The notes beneath the pieces were generated by a model. The model was not told the origin of the DNA. It was given only the letters and a program-made list of their open reading frames with translations, and did no database searches. Of a stretch of DNA of 64,000 nucleotides, positions 55,382-63,971 are shown piece by piece. Each line of letters starts with the position of its first letter. The stretch's first letter is position 1. Source of the DNA: Mobilicoccus pelagius NBRC 104925 (GTDB taxonomy: Bacteria > Actinomycetota > Actinomycetes > Actinomycetales > Dermatophilaceae); contig NZ_BAFE01000089.1 in the NCBI RefSeq assembly GCF_000247995.1, forward strand, positions 1 to 64,000. The letters are read 5' to 3'. Made by a program: the position numbers and the translations under genes.

Positions 55382-58216
55382 TCATGTGAGGGCCCGCCGG
55401 CCGGCGTCGGTGCGGGCGTTCGCGGGGGCGAGGACGACCTCGGCGCCGAGGACGTCGGCGCCGCCGGGGTGGGCGTTGACGGGGTGAAGTTCGAGGTGGG
55501 CAACCTCGGGGATGTCGTCGGCGAGCGCGGCGACGCGGAAGAGGACGTCGACGAGGGCGTCGGTGTTGGCGGCGGGGGTACCCCGATAGCCCTGGAGGAG
55601 CGGCGCGGAGGCGATGTCGGTCAGGAGCCCGCGGGCGTCGACGTCGGTGAGCGGGGGGATGCGGTGGGAGACGTCGTCGAGGAGCTCGGACGTGGCTCCG
55701 GCGACGCCGAAGGAGACGACCGGTCCGAAGAGGGGGTCCTCGACGGAGCGGACGAGGGTGGCGACGCCGACGGGTGCCATCTGCTGGACGACGAGCATCG
55801 GGTCGTCGGCGTAGGAGAGCTGCTCGGCGAGGGCGGTGTAGGCGGCGGCGACGGCCGCGTCGTCGGTGAGGCCGCCGCGGACGCTGCCGGGGAGGGTGCG
55901 GACGGCCGGGAGCATCGAGCGGACGACGACGGTGCCCTCGAGGCGGCGGGCGGCGTCGACCGCCTCCTCGGGGCTCGCGACGGGCAGCATCGGCCACACG
56001 TCGAGGCCGTACGCGGCGAGGAGCGTCGTCACCTCCTCGGGGTGGAGGGCGCGTCCCGCGGGCGTCTCGGCGAGGACGCGATCGACGAGGCGGCGGGCGG
56101 CGCCCTTGGTGATGCCGTCGGGCAGGACGACCTCGCCGTGGTCGGCCTGCCGCCACAGGGCGTACCGGGTGACGGCGCCGAGGGCGGCGATGCCGTCGAG
56201 GGGGGTCTTGTAGACGGGCACGATGTAGCGCCCACCACTGGAGCGGGGGCGGCCGGCGCGGTGCATGATCTCGGTGACGTCGCGCAGGCCGAAGAAGGTC
56301 GCGATGCACGGCTTGCCGTAGGGCCACGCGGTGTGGGCGATGGCGCTCGCGACCTCCTCGTCGGAGGACTTCATCGGCGAGGTGACGGCGACGATGACGC
56401 TGTCGACCTCGGGGTCGGTGAACGCGGCCTCGGTGGCGGCGGCGACACCGGTGGCGTCGCAGCCGGTGGGCAGGGCGACGGGGCCGTGGGTGACCTCGAG
56501 GCCCGCGCGGTGGGCGGCGTCGGCGACGATCGCGTTGAGGCCGAGGGAGTTGCCGACGACGGCGATGCGGCTGCCGGCGGGCAGGGGTTGGTGCTCGACG
56601 AGCTCGGCGATGTCGACGAGTTCGTGGATGCTGGCGGCGCGGATGACGCCGGCCTGCGCGAGGAGGGAGTGGAACGCCGCCTGACCGACCTGGGAGGCAC
56701 GCGCACGGTGGCCGGGCGGGACGGTGCCGCTCGTGCCGGTCTTGACGGCGACGACGGGCTTGTTCATCGCGAGCTGGCGGGCGATGCGGGAGAACTTGCG
56801 GGCGTTGCCGACGGATTCGAGGAAGAGGCCGACGGTGGTCGTCTGGTCGTCGTCGATGAAGTACTGCATGAGGTCGTTGCCGGAGACGTCGACGCGGTTG
56901 CCCGCGGAAGCGAACACCGAGACGCCGAGGCGTCGACGGGCGACGGACGCGAGGAGGCCGACGCCGACGCCACCGCTCTGGGAGAACAGGCCGAGCGAGC
57001 CGGGGGCGGGGACGTGGCGGGCGATCGTCGCGGAGAGGCGCACCTGGGGGTCGTGGTTGACGACGCCGAAGGAGTTGGGGCCGAAGACGCGCATACCGTT
57101 CTCGCGTGCGCGGCGGAGGAGTTCGGCCTGGCGTTCCTCGCCCACGGGGCCGGCCTCGGCGAAGCCGGAGGAGATGACGACGAGGGAGGCGACCCCGGCG
57201 GCGGCGCAGTCGTCGACGACGTCGAGGACCCGGTCGGCGGGGACGGCGATGACGGCCATGTCGACGCCGCCCTCGATGTGGCTCACCCGGGAGTGGGCGG
57301 GCAGGCCCCGCACGGAGTCGGTCTCGCTGTTGACGAGGTGGACGTCGCCGGCGAACCCGCCGTCGAGGATGCTGTCGAGGGCGAGCGAACCGATCGCGTC
57401 GGGGCGGCGACTCGCGCCGACGACGGCGATCGAGGCGGGTCGGAGGACGCGCGCCATGCTCTGCGCCTCGGCACGGTGCTCGCGGGCGAGCTGTACGGCC
57501 TTGCTCTTCTCGGTGGGTTCGATCGTGAACTCGACCGCGATGACGCCGTCGTCGAAGTGGTGGGACACCTCGTAGCCCGCGTCGACGAAGACGTTCATCA
57601 TCTTGCGGTTCTGCGGCAGGACGTCGGCGACGAACCGGCCGACCCCCCGCTCCTGGGCGATGGCGGCGAGGTGCTCGAGGAGGACGGAGCCGACGCCCTT
57701 GCCCTGGTAGTGGTCGGAGATGTTGAACGCGACCTCGGCGACGCTCGGGTCCTGCAGCCGGTCGTAGCGGGCGATGCCGACGATGACGTCGCGCGACGTC
57801 GCGACGATCGCGGCGCGCGAGTCGTAGTCGACGTGGGTGAAGCGGTGCATGTCGCGCGCGGAGATCTCCTTGATCGGCGCGAAGAACCGCAGGTAGATCG
57901 ATTCCTCCGACTGCTGGGCGTGGAAGGCGCGGATGCCCTCGGCGTCGGCGGGCACGATGGGTCGGACGTGGGCGACGGTGCCGTCGCGGAGGACGACGTC
58001 GGCCTCCCATCCCGAGGGGTAGTTCTCGGGGAGGTCCTCCGGAGCCGGCTCGGCGGGGGCGGTGGCCTCCCCCCACGCGGACGTACCGGCCGTGGCCGTG
58101 GGGCTCGCCGCACCCTCCACGGACGGGTTTTGCGGGGACCGCCCGTCCACGGCGCCGGGGCGCGAGGCCTCGGCGGGGGATGCGGACACGGCGGGGGTGA
58201 CGTCGTCGTCGGCCAT
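55382..58216 (-). CDS. GNAT acetyltransferase fused to an ADP-forming acyl-CoA synthetase (Pat)
   Basis: 944 aa. Pat-type enzymes acetylate lysines of acyl-CoA synthetases. After a 65-residue disordered start, the GNAT domain spans roughly 72-235; the acetyl-CoA loop is QGKGVGSVLLEHL. The CoA-binding and ligase domains follow (SIAVVGASRRPDAIGS, GLFSQSGGVGVGLLA, SGNDLMQYFIDDD). The C-terminal part is an ATP-grasp-like domain (VTTLLAAYGLDVWPM, GTVVVRSMLPAVRTL) where the usual Lys of the LK motif reads Arg. In known Pats the synthetase part lacks activity and senses acyl-CoA; that may hold here. The gene leads the DUF5998 operon. Confidence 0.9.
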   Translation of the reverse strand: MADDDVTPAVSASPAEASRPGAVDGRSPQNPSVEGAASPTATAGTSAWGEATAPAEPAPEDLPENYPSGWEADVVLRDGTVAHVRPIVPADAEGIRAFHAQQSEESIYLRFFAPIKEISARDMHRFTHVDYDSRAAIVATSRDVIVGIARYDRLQDPSVAEVAFNISDHYQGKGVGSVLLEHLAAIAQERGVGRFVADVLPQNRKMMNVFVDAGYEVSHHFDDGVIAVEFTIEPTEKSKAVQLAREHRAEAQSMARVLRPASIAVVGASRRPDAIGSLALDSILDGGFAGDVHLVNSETDSVRGLPAHSRVSHIEGGVDMAVIAVPADRVLDVVDDCAAAGVASLVVISSGFAEAGPVGEERQAELLRRARENGMRVFGPNSFGVVNHDPQVRLSATIARHVPAPGSLGLFSQSGGVGVGLLASVARRRLGVSVFASAGNRVDVSGNDLMQYFIDDDQTTTVGLFLESVGNARKFSRIARQLAMNKPVVAVKTGTSGTVPPGHRARASQVGQAAFHSLLAQAGVIRAASIHELVDIAELVEHQPLPAGSRIAVVGNSLGLNAIVADAAHRAGLEVTHGPVALPTGCDATGVAAATEAAFTDPEVDSVIVAVTSPMKSSDEEVASAIAHTAWPYGKPCIATFFGLRDVTEIMHRAGRPRSSGGRYIVPVYKTPLDGIAALGAVTRYALWRQADHGEVVLPDGITKGAARRLVDRVLAETPAGRALHPEEVTTLLAAYGLDVWPMLPVASPEEAVDAARRLEGTVVVRSMLPAVRTLPGSVRGGLTDDAAVAAAYTALAEQLSYADDPMLVVQQMAPVGVATLVRSVEDPLFGPVVSFGVAGATSELLDDVSHRIPPLTDVDARGLLTDIASAPLLQGYRGTPAANTDALVDVLFRVAALADDIPEVAHLELHPVNAHPGGADVLGAEVVLAPANARTDAGRRALT

Positions 58217-58387
58217 GTCGGCATCATCCCACGCAGGGGGCGATCCGGGCCGGGTCGCGGCCGGTCTCCTCCAGGTCGTCCGCGGGCCAGGTCGTCATGG
58301 GGCGGTGGCGGACGAACCGGGTCGCACAGAGGCCGCACGGAGGGCGTCACCTATCCTCGGACACGCCGACGGACGGAGGGAGCTCGG
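58217..58387. promoter_or_regulatory. Divergent control region between Pat and the fruK block
   Basis: TATCCT at 58352-58357 is a possible rightward -10 box. GGACGGAGGG just after it could be a ribosome site for a small upstream frame at 58388. Nothing else is clear. Confidence 0.35.
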
Positions 58388-58561
58388 ATGCCTCGGCAGC
58401 GACGACGCCCGGCGCGGCGTGCCCACCGCCACGTGCCGCACGAGAACCCCGACGGGGCGGGGCGCGGCGACGCCCCCGTCACGCTCGCCGCGAGGACTCC
58501 CCCTCCTCCGGGCCGCCGAACCGCCTCGCGTCACGCCGGCGTCGGGAGCGGACACGCATGA
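58388..58561 (+). CDS. Small Arg/Pro-rich upstream reading frame coupled to fruK
   Basis: 57 codons from ATG 58388, with GGAGG upstream, ending TGA at 58559-58561, so it overlaps the fruK ATG as ATGA. The product (PRQRRRPARRAHRHVPHEN, then PPPPGRRTASRH) is very basic and low in structure. It could be a translational coupling leader or chance. No family recognised. Confidence 0.3.
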   Translation: MPRQRRRPARRAHRHVPHENPDGAGRGDAPVTLAARTPPPPGRRTASRHAGVGSGHA

Positions 58562-59511
58562 TCGTCACCGTCACCTCCAACCCCAGCGTCGACCGCACGA
58601 TCACCGTCGGTCGTCTCCGTCACGGTGAGGTCAACCGTGCCGACGACGCCCGTACCGACCCGGGCGGCAAGGGGATCAACGTCTCCCGCGCCGTCGCGGC
58701 CCACGGCGGGGACACCCTCGCCGTGCTGCCCGTCGGGGGCGCGCACGGACGCATGATGACCGACCTCCTCACCGGCACCGGCGTCCCCGTCCGGGCCGTG
58801 CCGATCTCCGAGGGCATCCGCGCGAACGTCGCGATCGTCGAACCCGACGGGACGACGACGAAGGTCAACGAGCCCGGCCCACACCTCACGACGGACGAGG
58901 TCACGGCGTTCCTCGACGCCGTGCGCGCCACCGTCGAGGCCACGCCCGGCGCCTGGGTCGTCGGCTGCGGCAGCCTCCCCGGCGGCGTCGCCGAGGACTT
59001 CTACGCCCACCTCGTCCGCCTCGGCCACGAGGTCGGCGCCCGGGTCGCGATCGACACCTCCGGGACGCCGCTGCCGTCCGCGATCCCCGCCGGGCCCGAC
59101 CTCGTCAAGCCCAACCGCGTGGAGCTCGGCGAACTCGTCGGCGCGGACCTCGACACCCTCGGGGACGTCGCCGACGCCGCGCGCGACCTCGTCGCCGGCG
59201 GCGTCGGCCGCGTCCTCGTGTCCCTCGGCCGCGACGGTGCGCTTCTCGTCACCGACGACCGCGCCGTCCGGGCGGTCGCCACCGTCGACCGGCCGGCCTC
59301 CACCGTGGGCGCCGGCGACTGCGCCCTCGCCGGATTCCTCCTCGCCCTCGACCGCGGGTCCGACCCGGTGCAGGCCCTCGAACAGGCGGTCGCGTTCGGG
59401 GCCGCCGCGGTCGCCCTTCCCGGCACGGGGGTCCCCTCGCGGCATGATGTGGGGGCGGTCCGTGTCAGGCTCGACACAGAACCGTGCCGCACCGACCGGC
59501 TCACCGATTGA
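58558..59511 (+). CDS. fruK: 1-phosphofructokinase FruK (PfkB family)
   Basis: 317 aa from ATG at 58558 (GGGAG upstream). It phosphorylates fructose-1-phosphate to fructose-1,6-bisphosphate. The PfkB family features are MIVTVTSNPSVDRTI, DPGGKGINVSRAVAAHGG and the C-terminal GAGDCALAGFLLAL with catalytic Asp. VKPNRVELGELVG is typical of FruK/LacC. It heads a PTS block: stand-alone EIIA, HPr and EI follow. Assignment to fructose rests on the neighbours; tagatose-6-phosphate kinase is the alternative. Confidence 0.9.
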   Translation: MIVTVTSNPSVDRTITVGRLRHGEVNRADDARTDPGGKGINVSRAVAAHGGDTLAVLPVGGAHGRMMTDLLTGTGVPVRAVPISEGIRANVAIVEPDGTTTKVNEPGPHLTTDEVTAFLDAVRATVEATPGAWVVGCGSLPGGVAEDFYAHLVRLGHEVGARVAIDTSGTPLPSAIPAGPDLVKPNRVELGELVGADLDTLGDVADAARDLVAGGVGRVLVSLGRDGALLVTDDRAVRAVATVDRPASTVGAGDCALAGFLLALDRGSDPVQALEQAVAFGAAAVALPGTGVPSRHDVGAVRVRLDTEPCRTDRLTD

Positions 59512-59525
59512 TCCAAGGAGCACCC

Positions 59526-59981
59526 GTGAACACCCCCCTCATCACTGCGGAGCTGGTCGTCCTCGGCCTCGAGGGCGACGACCGCCAGGAGGCGACGCGT
59601 ACGCTCGCGCAGACGCTCGTCGACACCGGCCGGGTCTCCGACCTCGACGGGTTCCTCGCCGACGTCGCCGTCCGGGAGCAGCAGATGGCGACGGGCCTCC
59701 CCGGCGGCATCGGCATCCCCCACTGCCGCAGCGCCCACGTGACGACGCCCTCGCTCGCCTTCGCCCGCTCCGAGCACGGCATCGACTGGGGCGCCGAGGA
59801 CGGGCCCGCCCACCTCGTCTTCCTCATCGCCGTGCCCGACACCGGCGGGGAGGACCACCTCGCGATCCTCGCCAAGCTCGCCCGCAAGCTCATGCGTGCC
59901 GAGTTCAAGGAGGGGCTGCGTCGCGCCCCCGACGTCGACACGGTCGTCGAACTCGTCGACCGTGAGGTCGTCCAGGCCTGA
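59526..59981 (+). CDS. PTS fructose-family EIIA (single domain)
   Basis: 151 aa from GTG at 59526 with AAGGAG five bases upstream. EIIA relays phosphate from HPr. The phospho-accepting His66 lies in GGIGIPHCRSAHVT, the hallmark of the mannitol/fructose (EIIA-Ntr-like) class. There is no EIIB or EIIC domain either fused or downstream, although FruA of actinobacteria normally carries all three. It may feed a separately encoded permease or act in regulation as EIIA-Ntr does. Confidence 0.9.
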   Translation: MNTPLITAELVVLGLEGDDRQEATRTLAQTLVDTGRVSDLDGFLADVAVREQQMATGLPGGIGIPHCRSAHVTTPSLAFARSEHGIDWGAEDGPAHLVFLIAVPDTGGEDHLAILAKLARKLMRAEFKEGLRRAPDVDTVVELVDREVVQA

Positions 59982-60093
59982 ACCGACGGCCCGGGCCGGA
60001 AGACCCGGGCCGGGCCGCTCCCCGCGCGGTGCGGGCCCGCGGCTGGCATCATTCCCACCACTGCCCCCCACACGTCACGTCAAGGAGAACCCC

Positions 60094-60363
60094 ATGGCTT
60101 CCCGTCAGGTCAGCATCGCCTCCTCCGTCGGTCTCCACGCCCGCCCCGCCGCGCTGTTCGTGCAGGAGGCGACCTCCACCGGTCTGCCCGTCACGATCGC
60201 CAAGGAAGGTGCCGAGCCGGTCGACGCCCGCAGCATCCTCGCCGTCATGGCCCTCGGCGCGAAGCACGGCGAGACCGTCACGCTCGAGGCCCAGGGCGAC
60301 GGCGCCGACGCGGCGCTCGACAAGCTCGTCGCGCTCCTCTCCCGCGACCTCGACGCGGAGTGA
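60094..60363 (+). CDS. ptsH: Phosphocarrier protein HPr
   Basis: 89 aa with an ideal ribosome site (AAGGAG). It passes phosphate from EI to EIIA. His15 sits in VGLHARPA; the regulatory-site Ser is in ARSILAVM. Length and fold are canonical for HPr. It is four bases upstream of ptsI, so the two are co-expressed. Confidence 0.96.
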   Translation: MASRQVSIASSVGLHARPAALFVQEATSTGLPVTIAKEGAEPVDARSILAVMALGAKHGETVTLEAQGDGADAALDKLVALLSRDLDAE

Positions 60364-60367
60364 CGGC

Positions 60368-62098
60368 ATGACCGGCCCGTCCACCGTCCAGCCCGCCGGG
60401 GCCCAGCCGGCCGGAGCCCCCGGCCATGAGGTCCTGCACGGCATCGGCGTCTCCGCGGGGACGGCCTCCGGTCCTGCCGTGCAGGTGCGCCCCGCACCCG
60501 GCCCCGATCCCGACGAGGCCCCCACGACCGACGTCGAGGAGGCCAAGGCGCGGGTGCGCACCGCGCTCGAGGAGGTCGCCACCGGCCTGACCGCGCGCGC
60601 CGCCCACGCCGACGACCACGCCCGCCCGATCCTCGAGGCGACGGCGATGATGGCCCGCGACCCGGGCCTCGTCTCCGGCATCGACACCCAGCTCGCCGCG
60701 GCCACCGGCCTCACGCAGGCCGTTCAGAAGGCCGTCGACGAGTACTGCACGATGTTCGCCTCCCTCGGCGGATACATGGCCGAGCGCGTCACCGACCTGC
60801 GCGACGTCGGCGATCGCACGATCTGCCGTCTGCGTGGCGTCCCCGAGCCGGGCGTGCCCGAGCTCGACGAACCGTCCGTACTCATCGCCCACGACCTCGC
60901 CCCTGCCGAGACGGCGACGCTCACCCCGGCGACGGTGCGTGGCATCGTCACCACCGCGGGCGGCCCGACGAGCCACACGGCGATCCTCGCCGCGCAGCTC
61001 GGTATCCCGGCCGTCGTGCAGGTCAAGGGCGCGACCCTCATCGACGCGGGGACGATCGTCGCCCTCGACGGCGGCGTCGGCGAGGTCATCGTCGACCCCA
61101 CCGAGGAGGAGAAGCGTCAGCTCGCCGAGCGCAGCCGCCGCCGCGCCACCGCGCTCGCCGGCAGTACCGGTGAGGGCGCCACCCGCGACGGCACGAAGGT
61201 CGCGCTCCTCGCGAACATCGGCACCGCCGACGACGCCGTCAACGCCGCTGCCAAGGATCTCGAGGGGTCGGGGCTGTTCCGCACCGAGTTCCTTTTCCTC
61301 GAACGCGACCAGGCGCCGAGCCTCGAGGAGCAGACGGCCACGTACACCAAGGTGTTCGAGGCGTTCGGCGACCGCCGCGTCGTCGTCCGCACCCTCGACG
61401 CGGGTGCCGACAAGCCGCTCTCCTTCGCCAACCTCGGCGAGGAGGACAACCCGGCGCTCGGCCGTCGCGGTCTGCGTCTCGGGATGATCCGCGAGGACCT
61501 CCTCGACACGCAGATCCAGGCCCTCGCCGCCGCCTACGAGAAGGTCGGCGGGGACGTGCGGGTCATGGCGCCGATGGTCGCCACCCTCGACGAGACCCGC
61601 TACTTCGCCGAGAAGGTCCGCGCGGCCGGGCTCCCCAAGGTGGGTGTCATGGTCGAGGTGCCTGCGGCGGCGCTGCGGGCCGAGCAGATCCTCTCGATCG
61701 TCGACTTCGTGAGCATCGGCACGAACGACCTCTCGCAGTACACGATGGCGGCGGACCGTATGCAGGGCGAGCTCGCTCCCCTGCTCGATCCGTGGCAGCC
61801 GGCCGTGCTGCAGCTCATCAAGTCGACGTGCGGCGGCGGCCGTGCGACCGGCAAGCCCGTCGGCGTGTGCGGCGAGGCGGGCGGAGACCCGCTCCTCGCG
61901 CTCGTGCTCGTCGGTCTCGGCGTCTCGTCGCTCTCCATGGCGCCCGGTCGGGTGCCGGCGGTGCGCGCGGCGCTGCGGCTGCACGACCTCGCGACGTGCC
62001 AGCAGATGGCGGCCTACGCCGTCGACGCGGGCTCGGCCACCGCGGCCAAGGAGGCCGTCATGGGGATCGTCCACCCCAACCTCATCGACCTCCTCTGA
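60368..62098 (+). CDS. ptsI: PTS enzyme I
   Basis: 576 aa from ATG at 60368. It takes phosphate from PEP and gives it to HPr. The active-site His203 is in GGPTSHTAILAA, the PEP-binding C-terminal barrel has RTEFLFLERDQAPS and DAGADKPLSF, and VGVCGEAGGDPLLALVLVGLGVSSLSM contains the catalytic Cys. A disordered 20-residue start is the only addition to the usual length. Gene order fruK-EIIA-ptsH-ptsI ends with a strong terminator. Confidence 0.96.
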   Translation: MTGPSTVQPAGAQPAGAPGHEVLHGIGVSAGTASGPAVQVRPAPGPDPDEAPTTDVEEAKARVRTALEEVATGLTARAAHADDHARPILEATAMMARDPGLVSGIDTQLAAATGLTQAVQKAVDEYCTMFASLGGYMAERVTDLRDVGDRTICRLRGVPEPGVPELDEPSVLIAHDLAPAETATLTPATVRGIVTTAGGPTSHTAILAAQLGIPAVVQVKGATLIDAGTIVALDGGVGEVIVDPTEEEKRQLAERSRRRATALAGSTGEGATRDGTKVALLANIGTADDAVNAAAKDLEGSGLFRTEFLFLERDQAPSLEEQTATYTKVFEAFGDRRVVVRTLDAGADKPLSFANLGEEDNPALGRRGLRLGMIREDLLDTQIQALAAAYEKVGGDVRVMAPMVATLDETRYFAEKVRAAGLPKVGVMVEVPAAALRAEQILSIVDFVSIGTNDLSQYTMAADRMQGELAPLLDPWQPAVLQLIKSTCGGGRATGKPVGVCGEAGGDPLLALVLVGLGVSSLSMAPGRVPAVRAALRLHDLATCQQMAAYAVDAGSATAAKEAVMGIVHPNLIDLL

Positions 62099-62131
62099 GG
62101 TCGACGGGGCCGACCGCACGCCGGTCGCTCG

Positions 62132-62181
62132 AACGCCGAGGGGCGGTCGCGGGGATTCTCCCGCGACCGCCCCTCGGCGTT
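62132..62181 (+). terminator. Terminator of the PTS block
   Basis: Perfect 22-bp arms (62132-62153, 62160-62181) with a 6-base loop GATTCT; strongest hairpin in the window. Confidence 0.9.
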
Positions 62182-62240
62182 CCGTGCGTCATTCCCTTCA
62201 TGCCGTGGCGACGTCGACGGCGACGTCATCGCTCGTGTCG

Positions 62241-63077
62241 TCAGCGCGGGTCGTCGAACGGCCAGGCGGTGACCATGCCCGGTTCACAGCCGGGTTCGAC
62301 GTAGAACTCCCGCCCGAACGCGATCGCGAACTGCTCCGGCGAGATCGCGAGGAACATGCCGACGTCGGTGACCTGGCTCGCGTGGCAGGCGAGGGCCTCG
62401 CGCTTGGCGGTGACGGCGTCACCGAGCTCGACGGCCCAGTGGATCTCGGCCTCGGGGGTGCCGACGGGGTTGCCGTCGTCGGCGGGGCCGTCGACGTCCA
62501 TGCGGTGCGCCGCCGACGCGAGACCGGTGCCTGCCGCCGCATCCTCGGCGAGGGCGCGCGCGAAGACCGAGCGGAGGTGGTCGCGGTTCATCGTGCCCTC
62601 GAGCAGCCGGGGACGGCGACGGGCCCGGTCGGCGGCGGCGTGGGCGACGCGGTGCGCCTTGACGTGATCGGGGTGGCCGTAGCCGCCGTGCCAGTCGTAC
62701 GTGACGAGGACGTCGGCGTCCTCCTCGTCGAGGACGGCGGTGAGTCGGGCGGCGGCCTCGTCGAGGTCGGCGCCGTGGAACGACCGCTCCCCCGTGTTCT
62801 GCTCCCAGCCGGTCATGCCCGAGTCGGCGTAGTCGAGCCACACGACGCGGGCCGTGCCCGTGACGCGGGCGGAGGCCTCCGCCTCGGCACGGCGGCGGTC
62901 GACGAGCGTCTCCCCCTCGGCGAGGTCGGCGGGGACCTCGCCCTGGTCGCCGTTCGTCGCGTAGACGCAGACGACGCGATGCCCTGCGCGGGAGGCGAGG
63001 GTCATCGTCCCCGAGGTCTGGGAGGCCTCGTCGTCGGGGTGGGCATGGAGGAACACGATGGTGGACACGTCCCCCAT
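62241..63077 (-). CDS. PIG-L family deacetylase, mycothiol-conjugate-amidase-like
   Basis: 278 aa from ATG at 63077 (GAGGAGG upstream). It is a zinc hydrolase. LHAHPDDEASQTSGT gives the metal residues His13 and Asp16, and VTYDWHGGYGHPDHVKAHRV the third metal His. NGDQGEVPADL and YADSGM are typical of Mca rather than MshB. Mca cleaves mycothiol conjugates during detoxification. The call is based on motifs and length (Mca about 290 aa); another GlcNAc-type deacetylase remains possible. Confidence 0.85.
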   Translation of the reverse strand: MGDVSTIVFLHAHPDDEASQTSGTMTLASRAGHRVVCVYATNGDQGEVPADLAEGETLVDRRRAEAEASARVTGTARVVWLDYADSGMTGWEQNTGERSFHGADLDEAAARLTAVLDEEDADVLVTYDWHGGYGHPDHVKAHRVAHAAADRARRRPRLLEGTMNRDHLRSVFARALAEDAAAGTGLASAAHRMDVDGPADDGNPVGTPEAEIHWAVELGDAVTAKREALACHASQVTDVGMFLAISPEQFAIAFGREFYVEPGCEPGMVTAWPFDDPR

Positions 63078-63206
63078 TGTGCGCCTCCTCGCCGGACACC
63101 TCCCCCAGGGGGCCTGTCACGTCGACATCCCCGAGCATCCGCGACGCACGTTAGGTTTGACGCGACGACGGCGTCACCGGGCGCCGAGGACCCATGAGGA
63201 GTTGCC

Positions 63207-63971
63207 ATGCAGATCACCCCGCAGACCGTCGCGATCATCACCGGCGGGGGTTCCGGCCTCGGCGAGGCCACCGCGCGTCGCCTCCACGCCGACGGTGCCT
63301 CGGTCGTCCTCCTCGACCTCCCCGGCGGCCGCGGCGAGGCCGTCGCCGCCGATCTCGGCGAGCGCGCCCGGTTCGCGCCCGCCGACGTCCGTGACGAGGA
63401 GGCCGTGCAGGCCGCCATCGACGTCGCCCGTGAGATGGGTGAGCTGCGGATCGCCGTGTGCTGCGCGGGGGTCGCGACCCCGGGCCGCGTCGTCGGCCGT
63501 AAGGGTCCGCTGCCGCTCGACACGTTCCGTACGGTCCTCGACATCAACCTCGTCGGCACGTTCAATGTCCTCCGCCTCGCCGCCGCGGCGATGACCGAGA
63601 ACGAGGCCGTCGACGGCGACCGTGGCGTCGTCGTCATGACCGCCTCGATCGCCGCGTGGGACGGGCAGGTCGGGCAGGCCGCGTACGCCTCGTCCAAGGG
63701 CGCGATCGTCGGCCTCACCCTCTCGGCGGCGCGTGACCTCGCCGACAAGGGCATCCGCGTCATGACGATCGCCCCCGGCACGATGGAGACGCCGATGATG
63801 GCGAGCATGCCGGAGGAGACGAAGACGAGCCTCGGCGCGATGGTGCCGCACCCGAGCCGCCTCGGCCGCCCGGAGGAGTACGCCGCCCTCGCCGCGCACA
63901 TCGTCGAGAACCCGATGCTCAACGGTGAGGCGATCCGTCTCGACGGTGCCCTGCGGATGCCGCCCCGCTGA
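63207..63971 (+). CDS. SDR dehydrogenase, 3-hydroxyacyl-CoA dehydrogenase type II-like
   Basis: 254 aa, ATG 63207 with GAGGAG upstream. It is an NAD-dependent short-chain dehydrogenase. The cofactor loop is TGGGSGLGEAT. The NAG-equivalent site reads CCAGVATPG, and the catalytic triad is Ser147, Tyr160 and Lys164 (QAAYASSKGAIVGL). The pattern SDR-...-IAPGTMETPMMASMP and the C-terminal GEAIRLDGALRMPPR are those of HSD10/HADH2 enzymes of branched-chain and fatty-acid oxidation. The gene is alone at the end of the window. Confidence 0.92.
   Translation: MQITPQTVAIITGGGSGLGEATARRLHADGASVVLLDLPGGRGEAVAADLGERARFAPADVRDEEAVQAAIDVAREMGELRIAVCCAGVATPGRVVGRKGPLPLDTFRTVLDINLVGTFNVLRLAAAAMTENEAVDGDRGVVVMTASIAAWDGQVGQAAYASSKGAIVGLTLSAARDLADKGIRVMTIAPGTMETPMMASMPEETKTSLGAMVPHPSRLGRPEEYAALAAHIVENPMLNGEAIRLDGALRMPPR

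Noticed and set aside
55469-58561. 1030-codon plus-strand frame antisense to the Pat gene
   Set aside because: Shadow frame rich in Gly/Asp/Val with no motif; the minus-strand Pat frame is clearly coding.
63149-63167. Second iron box candidate (TTAGGTTTGACGCGACGA)
   Set aside because: Only the left half matches the IdeR consensus; the right half is unrelated, and the SDR gene downstream is not an iron gene.
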